DNA from: an uncultured Bacteroidales bacterium
GTDB taxonomy: Bacteria > Bacteroidota > Bacteroidia > Bacteroidales > Muribaculaceae
Length of the DNA stretch: 41,833 nt
NCBI GenBank assembly: GCA_902787185.1
Contig: CADAFP010000015.1
Coordinates: forward strand, 1 to 41,833
Direction: 5' to 3'
Each line of letters begins with the position of its first letter. Within the stretch, counting starts at the first letter, position 1. Both the position numbers and the translations under genes were made by a program. The notes beneath the pieces were generated by a model. The model had not been told where the DNA came from. It made no database searches and was given only the letters and a program-made list of their open reading frames with translations. Shown here piece after piece: positions 33,199 through 41,524 of this stretch.

Positions 33199-34953
33199 AT
33201 GAGAAAGGAAAGAGTACCCTTATTGTTATGCCTGTTGATGGGCATCATCTGTTTTAGTGTGAATGCTCAGGTAATGTTCAACGGCAAGAATGCTGCCGTT
33301 GACACGTTGACGGGCACCTGGCTGCTCACGGTGCCGCAGTCGGCCTTCGGCCATGATTACCAGGCGGCAGTGACCCTTGACGCTGATGTGACGTCGTGCG
33401 CTATCGACGGTGTTGCCGTTGACGGCAGCTACACCTTTACCGACGTTCAGCCTGGTAAGGTTTATCACCTGACGGCAACCCGCGGGCAGGAAACCGTCGA
33501 GGCGGGCATCCAATTCACCTATTGGCCTGTAATTCAGATTTATGGCAATTATGTCAAGACCCCTTACCGCAAGGGAACGGTCATCTATACCCACCCCGAC
33601 TCGGCGACACAGCAGCGCATCAGTTCGCGCGTGCGCTGGGCGGGCAGTTCAACGGCCGAGCCCGAGAGAAAGAAGCACAATTTCCACCTCAAGTTTTATC
33701 ATGAGGACGGTAGCAAGATGGATATGTCCTTCTTTGGCCTGCGACACGACTTCCACTGGCGTCTGGATGCCGGACAGGTGGACTTTGCACGTGTGCGCAA
33801 CCGTGTGTCCAAGGACATTTGGGCCGCGTTTGCCAACCCGCCCTATTATGCCTCCTACGAACCTAAGACCCCCTACAACTATGTGCGGGGCGACTTTGTC
33901 GAGGTCTTCCTCAACGACCAGTATATGGGCATATACAGCCTCAACGAGCACATGGACCGCCAGCAGCTCAAACTCAGGAAATATGATTATGACGCCAATG
34001 AGTTCCACGGCGGCCTGTGGAAACCCATGAGTTGGTCATGGCTCACGGTGTTCGGTGACCTCACGGAGCCTAATGCCAATAGCAAGACCTGGGGCAGTTT
34101 TTATGTGCACTACCCCAACATCGACGATGTGAAGCCGACCAATTTCGCGACACTCTACAACGCGGTGAAGTTTGCGTACAGATCCACGACGGCCAACTTC
34201 AGAGACAGCGCCCAGTACTATTTTGATATCCCGGTGTTCAGGGACTATTACCTGTTCACCATTCTGTTGCAGGCTCCCGACAATGTGGGCAAGAACCTCT
34301 ATTATGCCTGCCATGACGTGGCGGTTGACAAGCGGTTGACCATTGCGGTATGGGACTTGGACTGCACCCAGGGGCAGTATTGGAGCAATGAGGGCAGTAA
34401 CTATCACTCGGTCAAGGTGGGCCCCGAGCGTAACTTCTATGGGGAGCAACTGTCGTTACACTCAGTGTTCAGTAAGCTCAAGAACACCGATCCGTCTTTC
34501 CACGGCTTGGCGACCGAGCGTTACTGGCAGCTGCGCACGACCACCTTCAACCCCGACAGCATCCTGGCGCGCTATGAGGCTTATTTTGCCGAGATGAAAC
34601 GCTGTGGAGCCGATAAACGGGAGATAGCACGCTGGAGCGGGGGTTCCGACCTGGCCGGGCGGGTACTCGATTTTGATGCCGAGTTGGTCTATCTGCGCAC
34701 CTGGTGGAGGCAACACATCGCCTATCTCGACACCAAGGTGTTCATCCCTTACCCCGAGGGCGACACCAACTTTGACCGTGCGGTCGATATTACCGACGTC
34801 ATCACCATCGTCGATTACCTGCTCGACGGCAACGTGACTGCCTTTAACCACTACAAGGCCGACGTGGATAAGAACGGGACAATTGATATCACTGACCTGA
34901 CCGACCTGATTGACCTGATTCTCTCGATGAGCGATACCGCTCAAGAAGAGTAA
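33199..34953 (+). CDS. Secreted CotH-kinase-family protein with dockerin-type C-terminus
   Basis: A 584-residue exported protein. The signal peptide (VPLLLCLLMGIICFSVNA) is followed by a small beta domain (about 25-110). The CotH kinase-like domain (about 115-500) has SRVRWAGSSTAEPERKKHNF, KMDMSFFGLRHDFHWRLDAG, VEVFLNDQYMGIYSLNEHMD and the acidic motif IAVWDLDCTQGQYW. CotH proteins are atypical kinases, known from spore coats; in Bacteroidota many are large secreted proteins of unclear target. The last 65 residues carry two dockerin-type loops (GDTNFDRAVDITDVITIVDY and DVDKNGTIDITDLTDLIDL), like the M6 proteases in this window. Probably surface or extracellular. It converges on a T9SS-type gene with a shared terminator. 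Confidence 0.93.
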   Translation: MRKERVPLLLCLLMGIICFSVNAQVMFNGKNAAVDTLTGTWLLTVPQSAFGHDYQAAVTLDADVTSCAIDGVAVDGSYTFTDVQPGKVYHLTATRGQETVEAGIQFTYWPVIQIYGNYVKTPYRKGTVIYTHPDSATQQRISSRVRWAGSSTAEPERKKHNFHLKFYHEDGSKMDMSFFGLRHDFHWRLDAGQVDFARVRNRVSKDIWAAFANPPYYASYEPKTPYNYVRGDFVEVFLNDQYMGIYSLNEHMDRQQLKLRKYDYDANEFHGGLWKPMSWSWLTVFGDLTEPNANSKTWGSFYVHYPNIDDVKPTNFATLYNAVKFAYRSTTANFRDSAQYYFDIPVFRDYYLFTILLQAPDNVGKNLYYACHDVAVDKRLTIAVWDLDCTQGQYWSNEGSNYHSVKVGPERNFYGEQLSLHSVFSKLKNTDPSFHGLATERYWQLRTTTFNPDSILARYEAYFAEMKRCGADKREIARWSGGSDLAGRVLDFDAELVYLRTWWRQHIAYLDTKVFIPYPEGDTNFDRAVDITDVITIVDYLLDGNVTAFNHYKADVDKNGTIDITDLTDLIDLILSMSDTAQEE

Positions 34954-35028
34954 CGCTGAAGTTCGTAAAATGAGCGAAATGAGCGTTGCAGAATAAAAGT
35001 TTTCCCGACGTTAATCATTCTATACGCA

Positions 35029-35068
35029 TCAAACAAGGCGGGCTCACAACGGGCCCGCCTTGATTTGA
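35029..35068. terminator. Bidirectional terminator between convergent genes
   Basis: CAAGGCGGGC (35034-35043) pairs perfectly with 35053-35062 around a 9-nt loop; flanking TCAAA and TTTGA arms extend the stem with one bulge. It sits between the CotH gene and the large T9SS-type gene. Confidence 0.88.
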
Positions 35069-35086
35069 ATAGATGTGCTTAGTCGG

Positions 35087-38000
35087 TTACTTGACGATGA
35101 CCTTCATGGCCTGCTTGCCAACGGTCACGACATAGATGCCGGGTTCGATCGACAGCGTGCCGTTGTCACCGGCAACGAAGGAGCCAACCTGGCGGCCATC
35201 AATGGTGTACACGCGCACTTGCTGGCCAGCAAAGCCCTCAACGCTGATGCCGCCCTTGACGGGAACGATGCGCTGAGCATCCGTCAACTCGTTAACACCG
35301 CTGGGATTCTCGGCTGCGGTGACACGGATATTGTCAAGCCAGATGCGCTCGCTCATCGTGCTCATGTAGCCGCGGAAGCTGAACTTGGCGAAGTTGGCAA
35401 GTTCGGTGCCCGTCAACGGAATCTCAAACAGCTGCCAGCCGGGTTCGCCCTCGGTGACATCGATGGTGATCAATTCCTCGAAGGGATCGTCATTTAGGCT
35501 CTGCGATACAACCAGCGTGGGCAGAACAGCCGAGCTGGAGGGATAGCCCATATAGACGTAGAACGAGAGCGTGTACTGCAGGCTCGGATCGATCTGAACC
35601 TTGGGCGATACGAGGTCTGCCCAGTGATACTGGCTGTAGTAATTACCATTGTAGCACATAGCAAAGCCGTTGTCGCCGTCCTGTGAACTCATCTCTTCGT
35701 CATCCTGCAGGATGTACCATACGGTGCCATAGTTGGCCACATCGCCTTCGGTCATCCAACCAGTGGTGGAGAGGATGGCGTTCTCAAACGGCTCGATGAA
35801 GGGAACAGGCTTGAGCTGGCCCAGGATGATGTCGTCGATGACTGCCTGGCCAAGGCCTGCCGAAGTGGAAGGAATTACAGCATAGTAGTGCATCTCCATC
35901 TCCTCGGTCGGCATGCGGTCAACAGTGAAGGTGGTCTCGGTGGTGGTGCCCAGGATAATCATCTGCTCCTCGGGAGTGGCTCCGTCGGGAATGTATTCGA
36001 CAACCGTGTAAACCAGTGAACCGTCGATGACACCGCCATTGACGCTGCCCTCGGGGGCATCCCAGGTGAGAACGGCCTTCTGGTTATCCTCGTTACCGCG
36101 GATCCAGAAGTTCTCGACTGCCATGGGAACATCAACGCCTGCAAATACAGTGGCTGTGCTGGCCTTGCCGCGGCCATAGCTGTTCTCGGCAACGATGATA
36201 TAGGTGTTGTTGCCGCGCATGGGCTGCTCGTCAACCCATTCCAGTGCCTGGCCAGGCTCGACGTCGTTGAACGTCATCAAGGGGATGGCCGAGCCTTCAC
36301 GGTAGATGTAAACCGTCAGCGGACCCTCAACCGGGCGCTGGGCGTAGTCAACCGAGGGGGCATTGAAGGCGAAGTTCACCTTCAGCAAGCCCGTCATGTC
36401 GTGCTCAACAACCAGGTTCTCGACGCTGTAGGGAGCAAATGCCGAACCCACGAGCGTGATGCTGATGTCGTCGATGCTGGGGCTGATGTAGCTGCTCATC
36501 TGGTCGGCAACCACAAGAATCGAGGGATAATACTTGCCCGTCTCGCTGGCAATCACCTCATTCTCGATCCATACCTTCTGGCCATAGTCGGTGAAGGGCA
36601 GCTGGTCGGGATAGATGGTCTGAGCGGTCGAGTCGGGAGCCATACCGATGCCGGCATAACCCGGGCAGGACTTGTTGTAGTTGCTGTAGGTCCAGTTGAA
36701 GGCATAGGTGTAAACCATATCCTTCTCCAGCTTGATAGCGGGCATATAGAGCCAAATCTTCTCTACAGGATGCTGCACGAAGTAGCCGTAGCCACCCAGT
36801 GCCAGGTTCTGGTTGTAGTTGGACCAAATCCAGCGATACTCGTTGCCGCTGTAGATCGACGAGTCGTTGACGGTGTAGAAGAAGCGGGCGTCGGCCTCGG
36901 TGTCAAATGCGTTGGCATAGGGTGCGGTATAAACGCCGATAAATGCCTCGGCGCTCACGCGCTTGCCCTCGCCGGCCTCGTTGCTGATGCCCACGGTGTA
37001 GGTGTGCACACCCACGCCCTCGACCGTGTTGTCGGTCCACAGGGCATTGGCGCCAACCTCAACAGGAATCTGGGCCACGGCGGTCTCTTCGCCATCACGG
37101 TAGATATTGGCGGTCAGCGGATTGGTCAACTCGTTGCCGTCGAGCGTGGTGGTGGGAACGGTGAAGGTCACGTCGGCAATCATCTCACCATTCTCCTCGG
37201 GGGTGATGGTCAGGTTGGTCACCTCGGCGGGAGCCTCGTTCTTGCCGAGCTTGTTCAGTGCCATCGAATAGACAAAGATACCCGAGGCGTTGTCCTCTCG
37301 GTGGGTATAAACGCGTACGGCGAAGTAATAGGTACCGGCCTCTTCCATCTGGAAGTCAGCCTCCCAATCGGCGAGCGTGCCGCCCACGTCATATGCCTCG
37401 TTGCTGTCCAGTACCTGGAAGGTCGAAACGTCGTTGGGGTCGGTGCCCACCATCAGGCTCACGCGCTCAAAGTAGTTGGCAAAGGTGTTGCGCATGTTCA
37501 CGATGAGGGCATAGGAGATACCCTTCTCGATATTGATACCCGGAGAAATCAGGTAGTCGTCGGCTGCATCCTGGTCTTCACCCATGTTGTAGGGACCGGT
37601 GTAGATGCCCCAGCACTGGTTGTAGTCGTTGAACGACCAGGTGTATTCCGAACCCCAGCTGCTGGCGTCGTTGTTGGCGTTGACGATGGTCCATAGGTCA
37701 CGGGTGCCCATGTCGCTGAAGTCGTCGAAGTAGGGTGCCTCGAATGCGGTTCCTGACAGCACGGCATTGGACATGGTCTCGTCGCCGCGCTTGCCATCGC
37801 CGTTGAACGGGGTGATGATGTAATAGTAGCGCTCCATCTTGCTGGGCAAGGTCTCGGTGAACTCACACTCGGTCAGGCCCTCGGCAACCATCACGCTGCC
37901 AGGCATGCGCATGACACTATAGGTCACGTCGGCCAGATAGCCGTTGTTCACACCGCCGGCGGGAGCATCCCACGTCAGGTGGCTCACACCGTTTTCAACG

Positions 38001-39274
38001 GTCAGCACAGCATTGGTGACGGGCAGCGGGGTGTCATAACCGGCATACACGTACAGGTTGTTGACGGGCGAGAAACCGGCCTCGTTGCTGAAGAGCACAT
38101 ACACATAGTGGTTATCGTTCTCCACTTCCCTATTGAAAGTTTGGCTGCTGCCAGGGGCTACAGAGACATAGTTGGCAAGCTGCTCACCGTCGAGCCACAC
38201 GCTCATCTGAACGTTGCCGCTCAGCGTGCTGCCGCCGTAGGTGGTGGTGGGCACGGTAAAGCTGATGGTGCCATCGGTGCCACCGCCGTCAAAGGTAAAC
38301 GCCAGGTCGGTAGTGGCGGCAGGTGCCATGTCGGGAGCCGCATTGTCCATGAAGAACACTGCGGGAGCCTGCTCGTTCTTGTTCAGCGTCTCGACCAGCG
38401 TCATCGTGGCATCATAGGGGTCGATGGCATACAGGGCCGAACCCTGCTGGGTCACTGCCATCCACAGGAAGCAGGCGCTGCGGGGCTCATAGCCCATGCT
38501 CTGCACATACATCGTGGGCGCTACATCCAGCGTGCCCAGCGAGCGTGCTTCGGCAGTCTCCTTATCCAGTTCGTAGAAGTCGCCGTCGGCACCCACGCAG
38601 AACATCATGCCGTCGGGCGTGAAGCCCAGCGTCATCGGCTGGAAGCGGTTGGGCCAGGCACAGATGGTCTCGAACATGCGGCTGATGGGGTTCCACTTGG
38701 CCAGGTTGAGACCCGTCAGGTCAGAATTGTACTGGATGGTGTAGAAAATGTCGGTAGTCACGTCATAGGCCATCACCGAGGGGATGAAGCTGTAATCGGC
38801 ATTTTCATAAATCATCGACCACAGCTCACTGAAGTCGGCACGGCTCAAGCCGTTGTATTCCACGCCGTTCAGCACGCCCATCATCTGCATGGGCCTTGCT
38901 CCCACCAGTTGGTCACGTCCCATGGCGCTGGCCATGAAGTTGTACCTCAAGTCGGTGGCATGAGCCTTGAAGTCGTCACCGCTGCCGATGGTGTAGGAAT
39001 AGATGCCGTAGGGTACAGAGCCGATACCTACTCCGGCCCAACTGTCAGAGTTGGTCAGGTTGGCATAGAAGGTCAATCCCTGGAATTGGTCGGCACTTGG
39101 GGCCTTTTTCCTCGAGACGGACTCACGGGACTGGAGCATCTTGGCTCTGTTCTGCGTCTGAACGACCACCTTGGCGGCTTTGGGCGCCGGGGTGTAGGTC
39201 GTCGTTTGCTCGCCAGCGGTAGCCATCAGTGCCACCAGCGCAAGCATTGCGAGTAAGGTTTTTGGTCTTCTCAT
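35087..39274 (-). CDS. Large secreted multi-domain protein with T9SS-like C-terminal sorting domain
   Basis: A 1395-residue exported protein. A signal peptide (TLLAMLALVALMATAG) is followed by a basic linker and an N-terminal domain to about 320, perhaps propeller-like (SVPYGIYSYTIGSGDDF, YNGLSRADFSELW). Then fibronectin-III-like modules (for example LTWDAPAGGVNNGYLADVTY) alternate with choice-of-anchor-J-like jelly rolls (YFDDFSDMGTRDLWTIVNAN, DDYLISPGINIEKG and similar later copies), about three pairs in all. The last 70 residues (GISVEGFAGQQVRVYTIDGR, then PGIYVVTVGKQAMKVIVK) look like a type A sorting domain recognised by type IX secretion. This suggests export and surface attachment, with a role in adhesion or binding; no catalytic motif is visible. 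Confidence 0.9.
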   Translation of the reverse strand: MRRPKTLLAMLALVALMATAGEQTTTYTPAPKAAKVVVQTQNRAKMLQSRESVSRKKAPSADQFQGLTFYANLTNSDSWAGVGIGSVPYGIYSYTIGSGDDFKAHATDLRYNFMASAMGRDQLVGARPMQMMGVLNGVEYNGLSRADFSELWSMIYENADYSFIPSVMAYDVTTDIFYTIQYNSDLTGLNLAKWNPISRMFETICAWPNRFQPMTLGFTPDGMMFCVGADGDFYELDKETAEARSLGTLDVAPTMYVQSMGYEPRSACFLWMAVTQQGSALYAIDPYDATMTLVETLNKNEQAPAVFFMDNAAPDMAPAATTDLAFTFDGGGTDGTISFTVPTTTYGGSTLSGNVQMSVWLDGEQLANYVSVAPGSSQTFNREVENDNHYVYVLFSNEAGFSPVNNLYVYAGYDTPLPVTNAVLTVENGVSHLTWDAPAGGVNNGYLADVTYSVMRMPGSVMVAEGLTECEFTETLPSKMERYYYIITPFNGDGKRGDETMSNAVLSGTAFEAPYFDDFSDMGTRDLWTIVNANNDASSWGSEYTWSFNDYNQCWGIYTGPYNMGEDQDAADDYLISPGINIEKGISYALIVNMRNTFANYFERVSLMVGTDPNDVSTFQVLDSNEAYDVGGTLADWEADFQMEEAGTYYFAVRVYTHREDNASGIFVYSMALNKLGKNEAPAEVTNLTITPEENGEMIADVTFTVPTTTLDGNELTNPLTANIYRDGEETAVAQIPVEVGANALWTDNTVEGVGVHTYTVGISNEAGEGKRVSAEAFIGVYTAPYANAFDTEADARFFYTVNDSSIYSGNEYRWIWSNYNQNLALGGYGYFVQHPVEKIWLYMPAIKLEKDMVYTYAFNWTYSNYNKSCPGYAGIGMAPDSTAQTIYPDQLPFTDYGQKVWIENEVIASETGKYYPSILVVADQMSSYISPSIDDISITLVGSAFAPYSVENLVVEHDMTGLLKVNFAFNAPSVDYAQRPVEGPLTVYIYREGSAIPLMTFNDVEPGQALEWVDEQPMRGNNTYIIVAENSYGRGKASTATVFAGVDVPMAVENFWIRGNEDNQKAVLTWDAPEGSVNGGVIDGSLVYTVVEYIPDGATPEEQMIILGTTTETTFTVDRMPTEEMEMHYYAVIPSTSAGLGQAVIDDIILGQLKPVPFIEPFENAILSTTGWMTEGDVANYGTVWYILQDDEEMSSQDGDNGFAMCYNGNYYSQYHWADLVSPKVQIDPSLQYTLSFYVYMGYPSSSAVLPTLVVSQSLNDDPFEELITIDVTEGEPGWQLFEIPLTGTELANFAKFSFRGYMSTMSERIWLDNIRVTAAENPSGVNELTDAQRIVPVKGGISVEGFAGQQVRVYTIDGRQVGSFVAGDNGTLSIEPGIYVVTVGKQAMKVIVK

Positions 39275-39353
39275 GATCCAATAAATAGTTTAATGGTGAT
39301 TAATGATAGCCCGGCACTCGGGGAGCAGCAGGACTAAGTTAGTTTACACATCG

Positions 39354-39361
39354 CAAAAATA
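39354..39361 (-). promoter_or_regulatory. -7 box of the T9SS-type gene
   Basis: The minus strand reads TATTTTTG then C, a good TAnnTTTG box. The start would be near 39347 and the leader about 73 nt. Confidence 0.55.
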
Positions 39362-39430
39362 CTATAATAATCGGGGGGATTCACATGATAGTGCGTGGCA
39401 AGATGTACAGATTTCGGCAATTTACACAAA

Positions 39431-39466
39431 AAAATGCCCGAAATCAGTAATTTCAGGCGGCATTTT
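39431..39466 (-). terminator. Terminator of the TPR-AraC gene
   Basis: AAAATGCC plus GAAAT arms (39431-39444) pair with 39450-39466 with a 3-nt bulge. Read on the minus strand the hairpin is followed by TTTTTTTG. It begins about 20 bp after the stop at 39488. Confidence 0.75.
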
Positions 39467-39487
39467 ACGTGGTGATGAAGGCTCTTT

Positions 39488-41188
39488 TCAGGATTGGACT
39501 TCCTGTCGGGCCAGTCGTTGATATTGTGACGGCGTCAGTCCTGTGATGCGCTTAAAGGAGGTGACAAACGTCGAGCGTGACTTGAAACCGACGCTCTCGC
39601 TGATGGCCTCGATGGTGTAGTTGCCGTAGTTCTCGAGGTCACCCATACGCTTGCAGGCCTCCTTGATGCGGTAAGAATTCAGGAAGTTGTTGAAATTTTG
39701 CTCGTAGTACTCGTTGATGACCTGGGACACATACTTGTACTTTGAGCCGGCAAGCATCGCCAGCCGCTCGAGCGAGAAGTCGGGCGAGTAGATTTCCTCA
39801 CTGGTGTCCATGACCTCGATGATTTGGGACAGCAACTGCTGCTTGTCGTCGGCGCTCAGGTGGCTGCTCTTGTACTTCGGTTCGTCGTCAACAGGTGACG
39901 ATGGCAGCTCGGCTATGGCGCTGGCCACGGCTGTCTCCTTCTCCTGCAACTGGCGGCGCATCCGACGCTCCTCTTCCTCGGCCCGCAGCATCTCCACGTT
40001 CTTCTGGTACAACGACTGGTTGGAGCGCGTCAACTCACCGTTCTTGCGGTACATGAGGTACAGCAGCACCAGCAGCACCAGCAGGAACGCCAGCGACACC
40101 AGGGTGACGTAGCTCATCACCTCGCGGTGACGCTTGATATCGGTCATCTCCTGCTCAACCCCCTTCAACTCGTTGCGGAACTCCATCTCGCTCACGCTTG
40201 CCAACTGCTGGTAGTTGGTCAGCGTGTCCTTGAGCATGGTGTATTGGTTATAATAATGTTCACGCGCATGGTGGTCGCCCAATTGCTGGTAGTATCGCGC
40301 CAACATGCCGTACACTTCCAGTTTGCAGTCCTTCATCTCCAGGTCAACAGCGATGCGCTCCGACTGCTTCAAGGCTTCGATGGTCTTGCGGTAGTCCTTT
40401 TTCAAAGCCTGGACTTTGGCTTTCTCGATATGGGTGAAGTAAACCAGACGTGAATACTGGGTGGTGTCGATCAATTGCAACTGCCTGTCATACATCTTGA
40501 TGGCATCGTCATAGCGCTTATTCTCCACGCAGTCAAACGCCTGATAGAGCATCTTGTTGTAACGGCGCAGGATCCACGTCTCGTTATCTTCGGGCAGCTG
40601 CAGATAGTTTCTCCAGATTTCGGCAATCGGCTTGAGGCCGCTCTGCACGTGTGCCATGGCCAGCACATCGGTACAGGCCATGTCGGCATGCTTGTCATCG
40701 TGGGTATCGAGTCCCACAGACAGAGCCTTTTTGTAGTATTCCAGGGCCTTGGAGCCCAATTCGTAGTCGTTGCATTCCTCCGAGATGGTCTGGTACATGC
40801 ACCCGAACCCCAAGAAGATGTTGGCATCCTCGATGCCTGCTGCCATGGCAATCTCGTGGGCGCGCGTCAGGCAGTCAAAGCACTTGGGATAATCGTAGAA
40901 ATCATAGAAGTAGATTGACCACAGCCGCATGTTGGCATCCTTGCACATGACCTTCTGCTCTTGCGGCAACGAGGACTCGTAGCGGTTGGCGGCGATCGTG
41001 TAGCAAATCAGCGCCGTGTCCTTCTTGTTCCCGTCGGCGATATCCTTGTCGGCCATGGCCACAAGGCGTTCCATGGGCAGGTCGAGCCACTTGCTGTGCT
41101 CCCACGACGGGGATTGGGCTGGAACTGCGGCAGTCCAACCCATCATCATGGCCATGAGGCACAATATGACTCTAACAGCATAACGCAT
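39488..41188 (-). CDS. TPR-containing, membrane-anchored AraC-family regulator
   Basis: A 566-residue protein. A signal peptide (RVILCLMAMMMGWTAAVPA) leads into a TPR-like helical sensor region (about 25-340; for example ALEYYKKALSVGLDTHDD, YDDAIKMYDRQLQLID, GMLARYYQQLGDHHAREHYY). One TM helix (VTLVSLAFLLVLLVLLYLMY, near 355-375) and a short coiled coil follow. The C-terminal AraC/HTH_18 domain has LERLAMLAGSKYKYVSQVI and EAISESVGFKSRSTFVTSF, ending GLTPSQYQRL. The plan resembles hybrid regulators with a periplasmic sensor and cytoplasmic DNA-binding part, but without kinase or receiver domains. I chose ATG 41188, because the -7 box at 41208-41215 excludes the longer reading. Its target is unknown. 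Confidence 0.9.
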   Translation of the reverse strand: MRYAVRVILCLMAMMMGWTAAVPAQSPSWEHSKWLDLPMERLVAMADKDIADGNKKDTALICYTIAANRYESSLPQEQKVMCKDANMRLWSIYFYDFYDYPKCFDCLTRAHEIAMAAGIEDANIFLGFGCMYQTISEECNDYELGSKALEYYKKALSVGLDTHDDKHADMACTDVLAMAHVQSGLKPIAEIWRNYLQLPEDNETWILRRYNKMLYQAFDCVENKRYDDAIKMYDRQLQLIDTTQYSRLVYFTHIEKAKVQALKKDYRKTIEALKQSERIAVDLEMKDCKLEVYGMLARYYQQLGDHHAREHYYNQYTMLKDTLTNYQQLASVSEMEFRNELKGVEQEMTDIKRHREVMSYVTLVSLAFLLVLLVLLYLMYRKNGELTRSNQSLYQKNVEMLRAEEEERRMRRQLQEKETAVASAIAELPSSPVDDEPKYKSSHLSADDKQQLLSQIIEVMDTSEEIYSPDFSLERLAMLAGSKYKYVSQVINEYYEQNFNNFLNSYRIKEACKRMGDLENYGNYTIEAISESVGFKSRSTFVTSFKRITGLTPSQYQRLARQEVQS

Positions 41189-41207
41189 CACAAGGTTTAC
41201 AGAGCCA

Positions 41208-41215
41208 CAAAAATA
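41208..41215 (-). promoter_or_regulatory. -7 box of the TPR-AraC gene
   Basis: The minus strand reads TATTTTTG, with transcription expected near 41201 and a leader of about 13 nt to ATG 41188. The -33 element is not obvious. Confidence 0.55.
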
Positions 41216-41324
41216 ATAAAAAATCCCCAACCCCCAAAAATCCCCACCATTGTGGATGCTGCTGACGTAGGGCCTCGCCTTGGCCTGTCCTCTACCGCAA
41301 GCACCCCGCCAACTGCAGCCCCGC

Positions 41325-41441
41325 GTGTCACGATTCATTTATCATCGCGCTTCGCGCGAGAAATCAAATAAAAAATATAATTAGAATTATAAAAAATTTT
41401 TTGATTTCTCGGCCGCCAGGCCGATTTAATAGATGACACAC
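41325..41441. repeat. Palindromic element, copy C
   Basis: Outer ends GTGTCA (41325-41330) and TGACACAC (41434-41441). Inner perfect 12-bp inverted repeat CGAGAAATCAAA (41357-41368) with 41400-41411. Two GC hairpins: TCGCGC-ttc-GCGCGA (41345-41359) and TCGGCC-gcca-GGCCGA (41409-41424). Same architecture as copy B. It fills most of the 41189-41524 spacer, in which I see no gene. Confidence 0.8.
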
Positions 41442-41461
41442 CATCGTTGGGGTAAAAACAG

Positions 41462-41487
41462 CAACGGCGGGGAATGCCCCGCCGTTG
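41462..41487 (-). terminator. Terminator of the tryptophanase-like gene
   Basis: An 11-bp perfect GC-rich stem (41462-41472 with 41477-41487) with a 4-nt loop. On the minus strand GCTGTTTTTACC follows. It lies 38 bp after the stop at 41525. Confidence 0.85.
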
Positions 41488-41524
41488 TAACAATAAAGGT
41501 CAATTAATGGTATTGGTTTTTATC

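Noticed and set aside
36401-37696. Long open frame (431 codons) on the plus strand, with others at 37979-39256 and 19049-20554 (minus)
   Set aside because: All lie antisense to strongly supported genes (T9SS-type protein, leuS). Their translations are low-complexity, rich in His, Val and Gly, without domains; this is a by-product of codon bias on the true strand.
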